This document shows, piece by piece, positions 61,901 to 64,000 of a stretch of DNA of 64,000 nt. Position numbers and translations under genes: made by a program. The stretch covers positions 119,181 to 183,180 of the forward strand of contig MNCI01001925.1 of the NCBI GenBank assembly GCA_015680685.1, read 5' to 3'. Position 1 is the stretch's first letter. Each line of letters begins with the position of its first letter. A model generated the notes under the pieces. It searched no databases, was not told where the DNA came from, and saw only the letters and a program-made list of their open reading frames with translations. This DNA comes from Gnetum montanum. Its lineage: Eukaryota; Streptophyta; Gnetopsida; Gnetales; Gnetaceae.

Positions 61901-62266
61901 AGTTTCTTTGCGGAAATGACGGGAGAGGGCCAGGTAGTGAATAGTGTCAACGAAATCCAGGACCGCCATGGGATCCTCGGTTTCTGCAAGCGAGCCTTCA
62001 TCTAGCAATTCCCTTATCTCCGTCATAACACATAGGAATCGCTCCTGGTAAGAAGGCACATAACCAAACAAAAAAAGTTCGCTAGCGTCATCAGTATTTT
62101 ATGTGAAATAGGATAAAGTGGATGTACAATGTAACCAATAATGAGAAATGCATGAGACACATACACGCAACGAAGTAGTAGTTCCTGTGCCGCCGTTGTT
62201 GCTGCTATCATAGGATTGTACGATGCCGGCATTGCTGTTGGATACCGTCGGCACTTGCGCAGCCAT
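58967..62266 (-). CDS. Class I terpene synthase (TPS-d-like), ten exons, apparently intact
   Basis: Exons (minus strand): 62,266-62,165; 62,044-61,875; 61,543-61,419; 61,290-61,082; 60,903-60,806; 60,635-60,543; 60,398-60,180; 60,045-59,898; 59,678-59,403; 59,278-58,967. All introns (120-331 bp) are GT-AG and the 1,752-nt frame is open, giving 583 residues. The product should ionise a prenyl diphosphate with Mg2+ and release a terpene. Seen: RQR (residues 280-282), DDLYD (317-321), and the second metal site NDIYGPQLE (468-476); also LRLHRY and RWQARSF typical of conifer enzymes. The N-terminal Arg-Arg-x8-Trp motif is absent, replaced by a Ser/Thr/Gly-rich 34-residue exon. No clear plastid peptide, so a cytosolic sesquiterpene synthase is likeliest; substrate and product cannot be read. 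Upstream in-frame stop TAG supports the start. Confidence 0.93.
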
Positions 62267-62370
62267 TTTTGCAGTCAGGAAGACTTGGATCTTGAATCTC
62301 TGTATCTAACAAAAGCCGACTCTAAGGTATTTGCTCTACAATATTTTTAAGAGTTCTTGGCCATGGAACA

Positions 62371-62378
62371 TATTTATA
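62371..62378 (-). promoter_or_regulatory. TATA box of the terpene synthase
   Basis: TATAAATA on the minus strand, 105 bp before the ATG, leaving a leader of about 75-80 nt if transcription starts 30 bp downstream. It is the only good TATA in the upstream 200 bp. Confidence 0.7.
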
Positions 62379-62379
62379 A

Positions 62380-63300
62380 CCGTAGCAGCGTAAGTTGGGG
62401 CATAATTGTATGGCCAGGATGGCTCTTAGCAACTCATGAGTTAAAAGGTTTGGCAAAGGCCACGTGGTTTCGTATATTTCTCACAAAAACCCAAAATCAT
62501 TTAAATTTTGTGAGATCCACATTACGGCAATGAAAGTTACTTTTTAAGTGAAAGAGGATTAAATTATGCGACTCAATGTTGTTTTTCATTTGGATAGCCT
62601 GTTGTTTTTCATTTGGATAGCCCGACCAACGGAATATTCCACAGAAATAAAGCTCGCCAAAACAAAGCAAACAACCAACGTAGAAATAGTAGGTTTTGTC
62701 GGGTTGCAAAACCAACAAAGGAAAAGTTTCAAGAAGCAAATCAAACGACCTACCAACGTTACAAATCTATGGAAATCTTTGCCAATCTACGTCATTGAGA
62801 GTACTGGTTGGAACGAAATAAAAGACAAAGGACAATGAGACAATGTCCATTAATCAAAAAAGCACGTTATCTGTAGAGTCTGACGAAAGGCTGGGACATG
62901 ACGCTTAGGTCGGTGAATCCGAGTAGGAAGAAGTTGGGGTACGGCTTCTGAGGATCATCACCGGAAGCTGATGTTATTTTGATTACCTTTTTTAGTTGAA
63001 TGTGGTATCTTCTTCGCACACTTTTTCAGGGTCTGGACCTGGTCTGCGCAATGTATATAAAACGCAGTGAAAGAAAATTTACCATGATGTGCAGAGGTTG
63101 CCTACTACTAATAATATGATTTCTACTATGATATATTATTGTCAACCTCTCACATTTTCTCATGTTCATATCATTAAATTCACACCCATCTCGGCTGTCT
63201 CGCACCATTTCGTTGTCGTTATTAATTAATCGTGCTGGTAATCTAGTGAAATCAATAAACCGTGAGCCGCCAACATTAGCAGGAATCTTCAAACATGATG
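62380..63300. other. Upstream region of the terpene synthase
   Basis: No second gene was recognised. A 20-bp direct repeat, GTTTTTCATTTGGATAGCC, occurs twice in a row at 62,580-62,623. Other ORFs here are short and unsupported. Confidence 0.45.
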
Positions 63301-63319
63301 TTACAATGGTCAGAATGAG

Positions 63320-63767
63320 TTCTCTTCACAGCCTTGTACATGTACACATGGTCTGCGCAAACACGGCCGTAAGTTGCCAGCATTTTAGCAGGGATCTTAA
63401 AACATGATGTTACAATTCTTGGAATAACTTCACCCTTGTACACGTTCACATGGTCTGCGTGAAGGAATCTTAAAACATAATGTCATAACTGTTGGAATAA
63501 CTTTGTGTCACACTTCTCGTGACACCCTTGTACATGTACACATGGTCTGCACAACATGGCTTTTAAATTGGTGTCATTTGTACACCTTGGCTTTCTTTTT
63601 CAATGATAACATTACCTCTTTGAATGCCTTTTCTTCATAGCCTTGTACATGTATGACACCCTTGTACATGTACACATGGTCTGCACAACATGGCTTTTAA
63701 ATTGGTGTCATTTGTACACCTTGGCTTTCTTTTTCAATGATAACATTACCTCTTTGAATGCCTTTGG
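63320..63767. repeat. Minisatellite upstream of the terpene synthase
   Basis: A block CTTGTACATGTACACATGGTCTGC (24 bp; quoted as CTTGTACATGTACA + CATGGTCTGC) recurs at about 63,335, 63,435 (variant), 63,527 and 63,661. The last two copies sit in a nearly exact 134-bp tandem duplication (63,521-63,654 and 63,655-63,767, truncated). Earlier units are degenerate and about 90-100 bp long. Confidence 0.85.
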
Positions 63768-64000
63768 TTTAGTTAAGTCGTCTAGTTGCTCCGCAATGCG
63801 AAGCACCCTCGCTCGTGTCCTCGTAGGTGCTCGTGTCCTCGTAGCGATGCGGAGCTCCGCTGGTAGAGCACATGATGAAGGAAGCGCAGCGTAGCCAAGT
63901 GGCTCACTCACCTCTTTGAAAGAATCTCTGACTATGCCGCCTCTGTACCAACCTCTTCTTCTTCTTGGGAGAACCTCGTATTCAAGTTCTACTTCCTTCT
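63768..64000. other. GC-richer end of window with a short tandem repeat
   Basis: GCTCGTGTCCTCGTAG occurs twice at about 63,811-63,846. The GC content is higher than the surroundings, and it could belong to an exon beyond the window, but no frame is convincing. Confidence 0.35.

Noticed and set aside
62566-62838. Plus-strand ORFs near the terpene synthase promoter
   Set aside because: Short, no family match, and located in the upstream region of a gene on the other strand.

Overview
The window reads as intergenic-to-genic DNA from a large-genome gymnosperm, most likely a conifer. Two things point there. The only intact host gene is a class I terpene synthase of the conifer (TPS-d-like) type with ten exons and nine short introns. 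The rest is AT-rich, methylation-decayed LTR retrotransposon sequence nested several layers deep. No species can be named from the sequence alone.

Layout from left to right: (1) 1-2,158, an unclassified retroelement fragment and a copia-type LTR. (2) 2,159-14,428, a Ty3/gypsy element (element B) with both LTRs, primer-binding site, gag, protease, RT, RNase H, integrase and an extra downstream coiled-coil ORF. A 1.2-kb solo copia LTR sits inside its gag, and B itself sits 5 bp from the end of the copia LTR to its left. (3) 14,434-19,344, AT-rich sequence with a decayed RTE-like LINE. (4) 19,350-45,245, a copia-type element (C2) carrying gag but no recognisable pol. Its gag is split at 20,940 by a 19.07-kb Tat-lineage gypsy element (element A, minus strand, 20,945-40,013) flanked by a perfect CATAT duplication. 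(5) 45,246-57,880, an old direct repeat broken by a minus-strand solo LTR (45,837-46,702) and by a gag-only relative of B (element D, 46,992-54,069), plus a tRNA-derived SINE candidate. (6) 58,967-62,266, the terpene synthase on the minus strand with a TATA box at 62,371-62,378. (7) 62,400-64,000, promoter-side sequence with a minisatellite.

The most unusual part is inside element A. Its gag-protease block (about 37.5-34.3 kb) and its RT-RNase H-integrase block (28.2-24.7 kb) are separated by about 6 kb. That gap holds a gene on the opposite strand (28,856-33,533) with its own TATA box, eight inferred exons with GT-AG introns in consistent phase, an N-terminal region resembling the FCP1/NIF-like HAD phosphatase fold, a repeated acidic heptad, a coiled-coil region and an acidic C-terminus. 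It is decayed by stop codons, mostly TAG and TGA, but its exon frames still join. Minisatellite arrays with a related TAGTTTwAGG core lie on both sides of it and also after integrase.

Except for the terpene synthase, all coding sequence seen is broken. RT, RNase H and integrase calls rest on recognisable motifs in the translated frames. The antisense gene model, SINE and promoter calls are inferences from splice signals, frame and motif order.
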